DNA of 64,000 nt from Callaeas wilsoni. Its lineage: Eukaryota > Chordata > Aves > Passeriformes > Callaeidae. Position numbers and translations under genes: made by a program. The notes beneath the pieces are model-generated. The model saw only the letters and a program-made list of their open reading frames with translations, had not been told where the DNA came from and ran no database searches. Shown here piece after piece: positions 11,841 through 23,100 of the stretch. Within the stretch, counting starts at the first letter, position 1; every line of letters starts with the position of its first letter. Location of the stretch: the NCBI GenBank assembly GCA_013398955.1, contig VWPU01008475.1:1-64000 (forward strand). Reading direction: 5' to 3'.

Positions 11841-13134
11841 GGGAAAACTGTGACCCTTGGGAAGAATGTCAGTTAGAAGTGGTGGAATGCAGTTTTGTCT
11901 GTCCTGAGTTTCCACACTGGATGGACCATGAAGTACAAGCAGCCAGCAGACACCTCAGGACTGCTTCAGGAAAGGATGTGCATGGGGATTTTGTAATGAT
12001 CACACAAGGATGTTGTATACATTCTTTACAATTAGAAGTGGCACAGACCACCTCCATGGAAAGAAATCAAACCCAAAGCACCTGCGCAACCAGAAAATCT
12101 CACCTAAACAAAACAGGCAAGAAGTGAGACAAATCATAAATAATAGGACTGGACCAAACCTCAGAATATTTTCAAAAGCAACCAGAATTTCCCTAAGCCA
12201 TATTAACACCACAAGCAGCTCATAGCAGAGACTAACAACCTGCCTCAAGCAATAGAGAGTGGAAAACATGAAAAGAGCAATGAAGCCTTATAGCATCATC
12301 GAAACAGGAATTCTGGAGGTTTAGTGAATAAAAAGGCACTGGCGACTGAGGTAACTGCCAATGCAACTTCATTTAAATATTTTTGGACTATGAGCTGCTA
12401 CACTCTTGGATGGGTTTTCAAAACTTTCCTAATTTGGACTGACATTTCTTGCATCTTCAATAGCATTTACATGACTAATAACTTGGCCAAAGTGACAAGT
12501 TTTCTGCCTGTGAATCATAAAATGAATATAGTTGAAAAGGGAAGATAAACAGCCAAATTGAAAGAACTCTGGAAACATAAGCTTCTTTAACCAAATACAT
12601 GTAAGATTTTAAGTAATACTTAAAAAAAAAAAAAAATCTATGTGTATTTGTTTACACTGGCTCCATCTATTATCCAGTGATTACCCAGTTGACTATAATC
12701 CAACTAGTACTACTACAATCTGCTTTTTTTCCCCCCTAGGTTGTCTTTAGACTCCTAGCAAAATTTTGAAAAACACTAAAGTAGCTTAGGAACTCAGGAC
12801 CAATTTTAGAAAACTAAGGTCACGTCTAAATGGCAGATTGAACTTTAGACACTGGAAAGTGCCTGGAAACTGAAAGGAAGCTGACAGCATGAAACACTGA
12901 GTGAGTTAATTTCCTTTGCCAGCAGAGAGGCATGAGAGGGCCGAATCCCACTGACTTGTCTGTTTCTAGGATTGTTGGTTATTTTTTACTTTTCCCTTTC
13001 ATCTCCATCTCCCCTAGCTGTGAATGTTGAGAAAACATCACCAAAAAACCAGAATTTATGGAAAGCATCAGTAACTCTGCCAAATGGAAAATGAGTAGGA
13101 AAGCTTGAATCTACACATATACTATTGAAGAATT
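11841..13134. other. Unique DNA, no gene recognised
   Basis: Holds a 15-base A run at 12622-12636 and a very pyrimidine-rich acceptor-like sequence at 12722-12739 ('tttttttcccccctag'). Open frames of up to 89 codons occur on both strands and overlap each other, as expected by chance. Confidence 0.55.
12622..12636. repeat. (A)15 run
   Basis: Homopolymer of fifteen A. No associated retrocopy recognised. Confidence 0.85.
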
Positions 13135-13608
13135 GAATCATAGAATGGTTTGGTTGGAAGGGACCTTAAAGATCATCTAGTTCCAAACCCCTCTGCCACA
13201 GGCAGGGATACCTTCCACTAGACCAGGTTGCTCAAAACCCCATTCAGCCTGGCCTTGAACACTTCCAGGGATGGAGCAGCCACAACTTCTCTAGGCAACC
13301 TGCCCCAGTGCCTCACGACCCTCACAGGTAAGAATTTCTTCCCACTATCTAATCTAAATTTACCATCCTTCATCCTAAAGCCACTATCCTATAGGAAATC
13401 ACTCCCTGTCCTTGACAAAAGTTCCTCTCCAGCTCTCTCATAGCCTCTTTAGGGACTGAAAGGTGCTCTAAGGTCTCCTGGAGCCTTCCCTTTGCCAGGC
13501 TGAACAGCTCCAACTCTCTCAGCCTGTCCTCACAGCAGAGGTGCTTCAGCCCTGGGAAGGAAGAATCACCTCTCTCAGCCTGCTGGTCACACTTCTTTTG
13601 ATGGCTAC
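13135..13608 (-). mobile_element. CR1 LINE, ~470 bp with end of ORF2
   Basis: Minus-strand CR1 from a clear octamer tail ('gaatcatagaatggtttgg') through the 3' UTR into the C-terminal end of ORF2. On the minus strand the frame over 13370-13660 contains 'EDRLRELELFSLAKGRLQ', a segment typical of the ORF2 C-terminus of avian CR1. After 13550 the order jumps from the 'aggtgcttcagccctggg' block to 'cctctctcagcctgctggtc' with a gap relative to other copies, so an internal deletion is likely. The element is 5'-truncated near 13608. It is inactive. Confidence 0.95.
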
Positions 13609-14641
13609 CAAGAAATACTACACCTCGGTCACACACCCCTATGGATAACTTGACTGTCACGTCCAGAAACCCTGCAGCTGGGTTTTAGTATCTCACATTT
13701 GTACACAGAGATAGATGAGAGTTTAAGGACAAATTTTAGGTCAAGCTTTGCCCCAATAAAATATAAAGAAATCCAGAAAAACTGAAAGATTTTGTTTTAA
13801 GAGACTGCATAATAAAGGTTGTTGGATTCTGTTATGAAAAGTTGTCAAACTAAAGTCTAAAACAACAGTAAAGAGGTTTGATATGTTTCACTTCACATGA
13901 ACAATTTTGTTCTGCTTAAATCATCATTTACTTAGTTTTCATTGGCTAGCAAAATTGAAAAGTCAATTATTCACACTGTTCTACATGAAAAACTGGGCTC
14001 TCAAATGGAACAAAAGAAAGAGGGTGGGAAATAATCAGCCAATATATTGAAATAAGACCTTTTAAATGCCTTGGATAAATGTGTTAAATAAGTCATTACC
14101 CAAGTTTTCATTTCAGTCACTGAAATATTCATTGTGTTTGTTTTCAATACACCAATCAAATACCTAATGGTATTTGAATATATTAAATATTTCTTTTTAT
14201 TTGGTGATGTTTCCACAATGAATGAAGATTAAGGGGGGGGGGTGTGCAAAGAATATTCTGTGCTTCTGCAATAAGGCTAGAACAAGTTTTACTTCTAGGA
14301 AAACTAAGCAAATATTGAAAGAACGTCAATTAACATCTAGGGACTAAAGGACTAGGCAAAATAAACTGCAGTGGTTTATAAAGAAGGAATTATTCCATAA
14401 TGGTCTGCTATTGCCACAGCATCACATTTCCGGTGTCAGCAGCCAGACACTGATTTCTTCAAGATCAATTGCAGTTGCTAAGGCCCCTCACTTCTGCGTT
14501 TGGAACAGTCTTCAAGCTTTTAACACATGACTTTGGCATGAAAAGAAAAATGCAGAGCAGATTTAGTAAGTATTTATCCTGCACTAATGGGAACCCAGGA
14601 CCATTTTGCAAAAACAGAACCCAAAGACTTGAAATCTTACT
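13609..14641. other. Unique DNA, no gene recognised
   Basis: AT-rich. Contains a run of ten G at 14233-14242, rare in this AT-rich context. No element recognised. Confidence 0.55.
14233..14242. repeat. (G)10 run
   Basis: Ten consecutive G in an otherwise AT-rich region. Such runs are prone to slippage and sequencing error, so its length may be inexact. Confidence 0.85.
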
Positions 14642-14735
14642 CATAGAATCATAGAGTAGTCTGGGTTGGAAGGGATCTTTAAAGATCATCTATTCCAACC
14701 CTTCAGCTACTAGCTAGTGCCACCACTTCAGCTAA
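14642..14735 (-). mobile_element. CR1 LINE, short 3' end
   Basis: Reads 'catagaatcatagagtagtc', 'gggttggaagggatctttaa', 'agatcatctattccaaccc', then a diverged 'agctactagctagtgccacc'. A minus-strand CR1 3' terminus of under 100 bp. The right boundary is uncertain because similarity fades. Confidence 0.85.
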
Positions 14736-14910
14736 GTATTTAGTGCTGGTTTTCACATTCATTCCCCACTCCCGATGTTTGAGGTTTTTTCACCTAGATG
14801 AAAAACTGTGTTATCTGAAACAGTTTTGGGCTTAACATCTTCACAGGCAGTGAACTCATTGCCCTAATGATGAGCTCCAGACTGGCCTCCTGTAGAATAT
14901 CATATCAAAT

Positions 14911-14975
14911 TAGAATAGAATGATACGATCATAAAAGTTGTTAGGGTTGAAAAAGACCTCTATGATCAAATTCAA
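14911..14975 (-). mobile_element. Degraded CR1 3' end of a second subfamily
   Basis: 'tagaatagaatgatacgatc', 'gttgttagggttgaaaaaga' and 'cctctatgatcaaattcaag' match the 'gaaaagacctctaagatcat' type of CR1 tail seen at 1.73 kb, on the minus strand. Many substitutions, so it is old. It sits only ~180 bp from another CR1 tail in the same orientation. Confidence 0.7.
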
Positions 14976-17900
14976 GCTGTAGAGGTTAGGTTAATATTCA
15001 ATTTCCTCCTTAGAGGTGGCCTTAAAAAGTGTGAGAGCCTCCTATGAGCAGAGCTCTGACACTGGCAGCTTCAAAAAGATCACAGGGTAGGTGTCAGGCC
15101 ATAAACTTTATGGCCTTGCAGAAGAGACACAAATGAGAGGTGAGAGGGTCCCCTTTCTTCACTGAGCTTCCCCCCCGCTCCCATGCAGTGAGAAAAGTCC
15201 AAAGAAGAACAAAAGAAGACAGGGACAAAATAATTCAAGAAGAAAAAAAAAATGTGAACAGCAATATTAAATAATAACTTGGGCTGCCTTAAGGGAAGTT
15301 GGAAACCACATTTAGACACCTAACTCTGTGACACGATTGTCATTTCATAAATGCACAGTGGGACAGTGTATACAAAGGTGCCTCACCCTAGCTCATGTCA
15401 CAGGCTCCCCGTTGGTGCTCATCAATAAAAGTCTGGGTTACACTGCTGGAATAAGCTGTCTGGTGCTTTTCTGTACAGCCTCTGCTGAGAACAAGTAGCC
15501 TTTCTAGGGGGTGGCAACTTCCAGTTTACTGTAGAGCCAGGATGTTGATAGAGAGGTTTTATGAGCACACCATTTTGCTCCTTGCAACATTTATTACTGC
15601 TGCTATGCAGTAATAAATAAATTAAAATAAAATTTTTCAGTATTTTCACATTTATCCCTGTCTTCTTCTCTCACTTTCCAACTTCCAGTCCTCCCGTATT
15701 CATTTCTTTGTACTTCCAGCACTTTAACTGCAGCGGTGTATTGACAGGATCTCCTGCAGTTGTGCTCTCGCCAGCATATTTCTGTTTTCTAGTTTCAGTA
15801 TTTCCATAATGGAACGGATTTATTTTTCCCCAGGGGACTAAACCCATGTTTTCACGTAGCCCTGTCATCTCAGAGTTAGGCTGAAGGTATCTCTAACATT
15901 TGATCTCAGTAAACTCACGTGATTTTCATGTCAACTTATCTTGCAACATGAGGATTACAGTGGATAATCTAAATAAGTAATTTCTGCTCATATCTAATGC
16001 AAAGATGAGGGGCAATGTGCCAGGCCTTGGGAGAAGGGTGGTGAAGTAAACCTGCCTGGGTATTGAGTTCAGTCTTACTCAGTCCCTTTGTTAATTATAC
16101 CTGGAACTGGCATTTAAGGCACATAAATAAAACTAATCTTTGGGAGCGGCTATAAATATTCATAGTCAGAGATATAATACAAAGAGGCCTGAAGAAACTA
16201 GAAACAAAATTATAGTCTGATTAGAAAAAGGAAGAAATGAATGCAACAGAGGGAAAACTCTGAATCCTTGGCTTAGTTTTTAATAAGCATTTTAATAAGC
16301 TTGTGATAATGAAATAAACTAGATCAGAGTATTTTCTGTGCAACAATGACAGTTCAAACTTACTAATATTGCATATTTTAGTCTATGCAATCATCAGAAG
16401 CCCTAAAGGGCAACTGGAAGTTCTTCCAGCTATTTGCACACAATCCTTTAAGAAGCCTTTGCTAAAGCTCACTTTCAGTTCAACCTGATTTAAAAAATCA
16501 AAACTAGATGAAAGGAAAACCAGATTTTTTAAAATCTGCAACCTGTTTGTTAATTACCAAGCATTGCAGCTGTGGTCTGAGTGTGGCCAGCCTGCTGTAC
16601 CCACCTCCTCCTCCCACTCACTGCTGCAGCACAGCTCTTGCTCTGCACCTTTTGGCACCAGCATCATTGCAATGGCAGGCTGATCCCCACCTCTGCTGCA
16701 CACCCCCACGCTCAATTCACATCTCCATTACCCACACACACACAACGTTTCTACAAAGCTCAGCACAGCACTGCACACAGATTGATGCTGCACCCCACCT
16801 AGGCTAGTAAATATTGTTTCTCAGCAAGTGCACTGCTCTTTGCTGTGTATAAAGCATTCAGTTCTTCCCACAGACCACGGTGTCTGCCCACAGCTGATGC
16901 TGTAAAATGAAGCACAGGCAGAGACACTGGACTGAAATAGAAGTAACCCCATTGTCTCACTCATACATTTCCTCACTCATAGAAAAGGAAAAATACCTGT
17001 CACAATATTTAAATTTGCATAAGAAAATTTTCTTTTGTATGTAGATTCTTCATTTGTACTTGGAAATAGACAATCTAGATCACAAGTCAGTGGAGTAACC
17101 TATATGCAGTTAATTTATACACATCTATTACAAAATATCTCCCAATATTTTAAGAGGAACACAAGAATATCTCCTTTCACAGATTTAGGTCCATCTGCTA
17201 GAAGTTTTAGCTTATAGCCATCAAGGTAACTAGTCTGTTTGTGAGCCCAGCTGCATAAATTTCACGTGCGAATCACTAAATTAACTTCAAAATTCTACAG
17301 TGCTCAAATAAATGTCTAATGTTTGGTCTCATATTTATCAAAGCTCCTCTTCCAACATATCAAGCAGCACCAATAGGACTAGGAATGTGAAGTCATGTCA
17401 ACGCCTCACTTCTTAGTGCAGAGACTGCAAAGAGACTTCCCAGCCAAAACCTGCCAGCAAAGTTTGGCAAAATTCTGCATGGAATATTTTTGCAACTTAA
17501 AATTCCACCTCTGTGTTACAATTCCATTCTCAGGGAGTATTTCTAGTTTCTGTTTAAATTCCAGGTCTGGTACAGATTTAAAATACAGGTCAATGTCTTT
17601 AACACAGTTTAAGAAATATGACGTGGCAATATAAGATTTTGCAAATTCGTAGTAACATTTCCATTACTGTTTTAATCAATCACATGGAGGAAATTAAAAC
17701 AAGAGAACTCAATGTTGGTTTAAATTTTTCTGCTGATTCTCTGTGAATTCTGAACATTCATTTCTTCCTAATTTGATACTACCACAACTTTCTTTTATGC
17801 TTGCCTTTTCAGCACATGCAATTTATTAGCATGGACAATCAATAGCAGAGAAGGCTTTTTTACATAAAACCTTTGGAAACAGATTGAAGACCTTTCCAAC

Positions 17901-18187
17901 CATACCTCTTTTATCAAAACTGATGTCTTTATTGGCACTCAGAAAAAGTGTGCTGCAGTAGCAGCTGCCTCAGGCTACTGTAATACTTGCTCTATCCTTC
18001 AGCCACAGATCCTGACCTGAGAGGTGAGAAACCTTCAGGTACTCTTGAAGAACCTGTGTTATTGGTGGCAGCTTATCCTAAGTCAGGGCTACAACCATCT
18101 AGACACATACCCTAAGCTGCTTTCTTGAATCTCCTCTCTATTCTCATCAGGGCTAGAATCTCCATTTTTTCACTCTGCCATGTTACA
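14976..18187. other. Unique DNA, no gene recognised
   Basis: No element recognised in 3.2 kb. A MEF2-like 'ctataaatattc' occurs near 16149. The 99-codon frame at 16508-16804 (+) has proline and histidine runs produced by a C-rich, CA-repeat-like patch ('cccacacacacaca' near 16733) and is judged spurious. Confidence 0.55.
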
Positions 18188-18705
18188 ATAAAATAGAGTA
18201 TTTCAATTGGAATGGACTTACAAGGATCATCCAGTCCAACTGCGTGACCAGTTCAGGCCTGACCATCAGTTAAAGAGAGTTCTTACGGGCAATGTCCAAA
18301 TGCCTCTTAAGCACTGACAAGGCTTAGGGCATCCACTGCCTCCCTAGGGAGCCTATTCTGGTGTTTGAACACCTTCTCAGTAAAGAAAGGCTTCTTAAGT
18401 CCAGTCTGAACCTCCCCAATGTAGCCTTGAACCATTCCCGTATGTCCTATCACTGAATACCACAAGGAGGAGAAACAGCATCTCCCTCTCCTCTTCCCCT
18501 CCTCAGGAAGCAGCAGAGAGCAATGAGGTCACCCCTTAGCCCCCTTTTCTCCAAAACAGACAAACCCAGAGTCCTCAGCCACTTCTCACAGGACATGCCT
18601 TCTAGCCTTGTCACCAGCTTTGTTGCCCTGCTCTGGACACATTCACATCCTTCTTAAATTGTGCGGCCCAGAACTGCTCACAAGGAGTTTCACGAATGCT
18701 GAAAC
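18188..18705 (-). mobile_element. CR1 LINE, ~520 bp, 'TATTC-tail' subfamily
   Basis: On the + strand: 'aaaatagagtatttcaattg', 'acaaggatcatccagtccaa', 'accagttcaggcctgaccat', 'ctccctagggagcctattct', 'tttgttgccctgctctggac', ending near 'cggcccagaactgctcacaa'. This is minus-strand CR1 of the subfamily whose 3' tail reads ATTCT-like rather than ATTCTATG. The + strand copy at 46.3-46.7 kb is its closest relative in the window. It reaches into the C-terminal part of ORF2, which is broken. 5'-truncated. Confidence 0.93.
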
Positions 18706-19899
18706 ATGAGCTGGACCCTCTCCTCCCAGTTAGCCCATTACTACGTAGTTAATTCTGTGCAAACACAGGGCTACACGGAGGCAGCCCTGTTTGCATACCC
18801 CTGGGTCAAGGATGAACAAAATCACTGCAAGTCAGTGTCTTTGAGATGTGTGTTGCAGTATCACAACCAGACCTACAGTACATGTGGAAATCACTTTCCA
18901 TACTTTAAAGCACCATATGTACTCTTGTGCTTTCAGTTCTTGCAGAGCTAATTCTACTTTTATTGGAAAAGAGAGAAAGGTTTCTGAGAGATTATTGCCT
19001 TTCTGGCAAGTTTCTAACATGGGAATGAGCCGCATGTCTCATACTCACAGTATGGATAAAATTTCCATTGTGAACTTTTATGCCACGTTTTACTCTATTT
19101 TGGAAATTACTATGCAGAATTACTACTAGTGATATTTTAAATAACTAATGTGATTTTAATTGCACTAAGAGTTTCACACAGAGCAGAGTTTTTCAAGCAT
19201 TGCTGCCATGAGGTCCTTTGCAACTAAAGCCAGAGTTCTAATTATATATGGTACAGTTGTTCAATACCTGCCCTTGTGCAGGTTTTTCAGAAAAAGCACA
19301 TTAATACTTTTTTTTCTTCTCAGCTGCAGTTGCTAATTCAGAAAGACAATGATTTATTAGCTTCAGCTTAGAAGACATTTTTCACAACTGAACCATAATT
19401 CTGTTTTTTAAACATCTATGTATTTATTTCACCATTGTTTAAATCTGGAAAAAATATGCTCTTTTTAAAAAGTTGATGCGCACATACAGATAATGGGAAA
19501 GGGTATTCAAGTGAGACAATGTTTAAGCACTCATTCTTTAGGAAGAATCAGAACTGGAATATCTTAATTCAGTTTATGCCCATCAGTTTTGTACAGAACA
19601 AAGAAAACAAAGGAGAAACGTAAGTGATGCCCATAGAAACACTGTACACTTGTTCTTTGAATATCTTGCTTTTCTTTCTGAACCATGTAGTCTCATCACC
19701 ACACCATTAATTTCTGCACAACTCCAAAAATAAAGATGCCAACAATGACTTTCTTCTCTATCACCTTGTAAAATATAAAGGCTGGTTTAGAATATCTCCA
19801 CACCACCCTGAGAACTCTGTTTGGTTTTGCACAGAGCATTTGTCATTTAGCTTTGGTCTCCATTACCAGCAGTAGGAGCAGGAGCCAGTGTGCTGCATG
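18706..19899. other. Unique DNA, no gene recognised
   Basis: Open frames of 81 and 93 codons on the + strand (18706-18948, 18848-19126) overlap each other and a minus-strand frame. No domains recognised. Confidence 0.5.
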
Positions 19900-20140
19900 G
19901 TTAAATTTTTAATGAACTAATTGGGAATTTACACTGGGATAAAGGCAATTCAGTCCAAGCATTTGCATATTCAGTTCCTGGTAGACCCAGGCTATACTAA
20001 CTTGATTTTGTAATTTAATATGCAATTCTTGTGCACAGCTCTGTGCAAATACCATATGTGACTAGTTGCCACAGCCTTCACCCAAAGCATCCACTAACCA
20101 TGGCAACATGGGCATCAGATGTTGCATAAGCAACCTGACA
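19900..20140. promoter_or_regulatory. Motif-dense segment, candidate enhancer
   Basis: Within 240 bp are a perfect POU octamer ATTTGCAT (19961-19968), several homeodomain-type TAAT cores, a perfect 16-bp palindrome TGCACAGCTCTGTGCA (20032-20047), two RFX-type half sites (GTTGCC at 20075 and GGCAAC at 20102) and an X-box-like palindrome GTTGCATAAGCAAC (20121-20134). The motif matches are seen directly; the X-box form GTNRCC-spacer-RGYAAC is established for RFX proteins. That it is a conserved enhancer is inference. Confidence 0.25.
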
Positions 20141-23100
20141 AGGGCTGAATTTTTAAATTTGTACACACCACAGTTTCAAAGCCAAATTCCTGCATATTTG
20201 GAGCTCTGGAAAAGAAATAAAATGAAATAAGTATTTTAAACCCGCAGTTAGCATCTGGGTTTGGACGTTTTGGACCAAATGTTTGAGCCTGAGTTCCAAG
20301 AATTAAATGCCTTAATTCAAATTTAAATAACTAAATAAGCGGCCTAGTTATAAGTGTTGAGCACTGAGTGAATCTCTCCTGTTTACTCCAAGGGCTGAGG
20401 CACTCTGTGAACCCTTAAGGATGGAAACAGGATACCCTGACGTCTCACCCTGAAGCACCCAGACACAGAGCATCTTTAAAACCTGAACTCTGATTTATCT
20501 CTGAGTGTATCTGTGATACAAAACTGAATGTGAATAGGCGGTGTCCATAAATGACACCTTCTGAGGCAAAGCCAGGAGGATTCCTCATTGTCCCAGGGTA
20601 CCTCTTGAGGTGTCCTAGGGCACCTCAGCAGTGTGAATGCTGAAGTGCTTTGGATTGAATCTGGCACTGAGAGTTGTCTGGGTTCTTGTGCGGCTGTGAG
20701 CTGCTACTGGTGCTCAGCTCAGAGCTCGCTGCTTCACTTGTCTCCAGCACCATCCTTGTGTAAGCGGAGATGACGGTTTATCCCACTGCACATCAGTGCA
20801 CCAGGATTGTCTGAGGGTGTTGGGGAGGCAAACTGTGTCATCCTTTCCCCTAGGGCACAATTCCTCCCTGAAAGGGCTGGAATGGAATTTACCTCTGCAT
20901 GCCTTTTCCCACTTCTGTTAATGAATTCCTACACAGGGAGACAAGAGAGTCAAAATCCCCCTGTCTTCCTCTGCTCAGCACTTTGTCCAAGCCAAAAGCC
21001 TTTGTCCCCCAGGCAGCCATGGGAGCCATTCTGGTATTTTTATCTGCTAATTGAGCTTAGAATTGAGCTAGTGTGGCACATCTCTCCTAACCAAAAGGCT
21101 CAGCTGTTTAGAGATACTCAGCTGTGAGTAATGCCTTCAGCAGTCACAAAGGCTGAAACGCTGGGCTGCCCATGCTGTTAGTGAGTGCTCTCAAGTTGGC
21201 CAGATCCAGGCCTGGAGGGAGTAACTCCAAAAAAGCACAATGCTGTAAAAGATGGCATTTTTCTAGAAAATCCTCCACTTTTGATTGCCAGTAAGAGCTG
21301 TGTTTTGACCTGGAAACCCACTTCTCACAGGAGGCTGCCTAAAGCTAGAAAAGAGGTTAGCATGGAGCAGGCTGGAAAATGAACCAAGCAAGATATAAAA
21401 ATTCAGAGAAGCCGAATCAATGCATTTCTACTGCAGAAAACATTAGAGAGGCTAGAGGGAGTCCATGCTCCACTGCTTAGGAAATGAAGTGAGGCTGGGT
21501 TGGCTTTAAAACAATCTCTGTTGTCTTGGAAGGCACATGGAGATAATAAAGTGTGACCATGGGCAAGACCTGGCAGACACTTCAGCAGACCATCGTGTGT
21601 TCGATGATAAAGAAGAGTCTCCTTAGACATCATTTTCTAAAAGAGATGGACTTTGGAAAAGGGACTTCCCGTGAATCCAAACACAGAGCAGAACCAGAAG
21701 AGAGGTAAACAGGGTCAAAAGTAGCAGGGGGAGAGATGGATATGACCTGTCCTTTCTGAGGATTTAGTTTGGCATTTTAACCCTAGCGGTAATTTCTGCA
21801 TCTACATTAAAGACCACCACTCGCCCTAACCATAATAATCTATCTTATGTTTTATATTGCTACCCATCAAGCCCTATCAGAGCTCCTGTCACATCACACT
21901 GATAATGGCTTTAATATTCATGATGGATTTTAAGAAATTGGCACATCTCCATTTCAGTGATAAGAAATCTGCTTAGGGCATACTTTCATATTTGGATATT
22001 TTTCACTTTATTATTTTCCTACTTTCTGCTGTTGGCTAAAACAGAATCAAGGTCATGACACTCTCCTAGTGGAGGGTTTCTTGCAAAGAGAAAGGCTCTG
22101 GAGGACTCCCTATTGTTGATCAAGCCCTTGGTTTTCCTGCATATCCCTGTTACACGGTTCATGATTTAGATCACGTAACCAAGTACCCTTTATGCATAGC
22201 TCACGGGCACTGTGGTTCTGCTGTTTGCAACCTGCATTGTTCAAAATGTTCCTGTCACAGTGGTTCCTCTATCAGCATTTCCTCTTTGATACACCTGAAG
22301 ACTACTTCATCAATTATCTGTAAAATCAGGACAGAATCTGGTATCAGAAGCTAACCAAGAGGAGTATTTTGATTTTCGATCTAGAGGTTAAAGAAAGTAG
22401 TTGTAAAATCTGATTGTACCAGAACACATCCCTTTAGGGGGAGTTGGGGAGAATAGAAGACCTTCCTATTACTTCTCACAAATGAAATGAGTTATGTTTT
22501 CCGCTGGAATAAATCTCCTCATACTACATTATTTGACCTGAAAGATTCTTTTAGCATGACATCCAGTTTACACCTTAGGTGGACTCTTTTTTTATTTTTT
22601 CAGTTACAGGAGTGTTTAAGCAACTGTGCAACAAATGACAATCAATCTGTTTTCTAAACCTAAGAGATGTCATAGGCTTTGTTGGAAATAGTTACAAGTT
22701 TGTAAATACAGCTGTTGAACTGTTTAGTTGTTTTGTTTTTTTCTTTTTTTCCTTGAAAAAACCACCCTTCCAAATGGGCTTGTTCATGTAGCCTGACTGG
22801 GGCCAGGTCCAGCCACAGATCTTCTAAGCAGCTGTGAAGGACAACTGAATGGTAAGAGACAGGAAAGTAGCCATGACCCTGCTATTTATTTTCATCATGC
22901 CAAAGATCTAGATGGCCAGGCTGGCAAATAGTGCTATTGTAAAATAAAAGATATGGAGTATTTGGACCATCTATGGCTGCTGCTTAATCTGGCTAATAGG
23001 AATCTGGAACCCCAACACTTGTAGTTCTGTTCTCTCCTGTCTCAGTCCTGCTAGATTCCCCCAGGCCAGGAGGACAAGATTCCAGCTTCCCACCCTTAAG

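Noticed and set aside
16508..16804. Proline- and histidine-rich 99-codon frame
   Set aside because: The composition comes from a C-rich and CA-repeat patch; a second frame over the same bases is also open.
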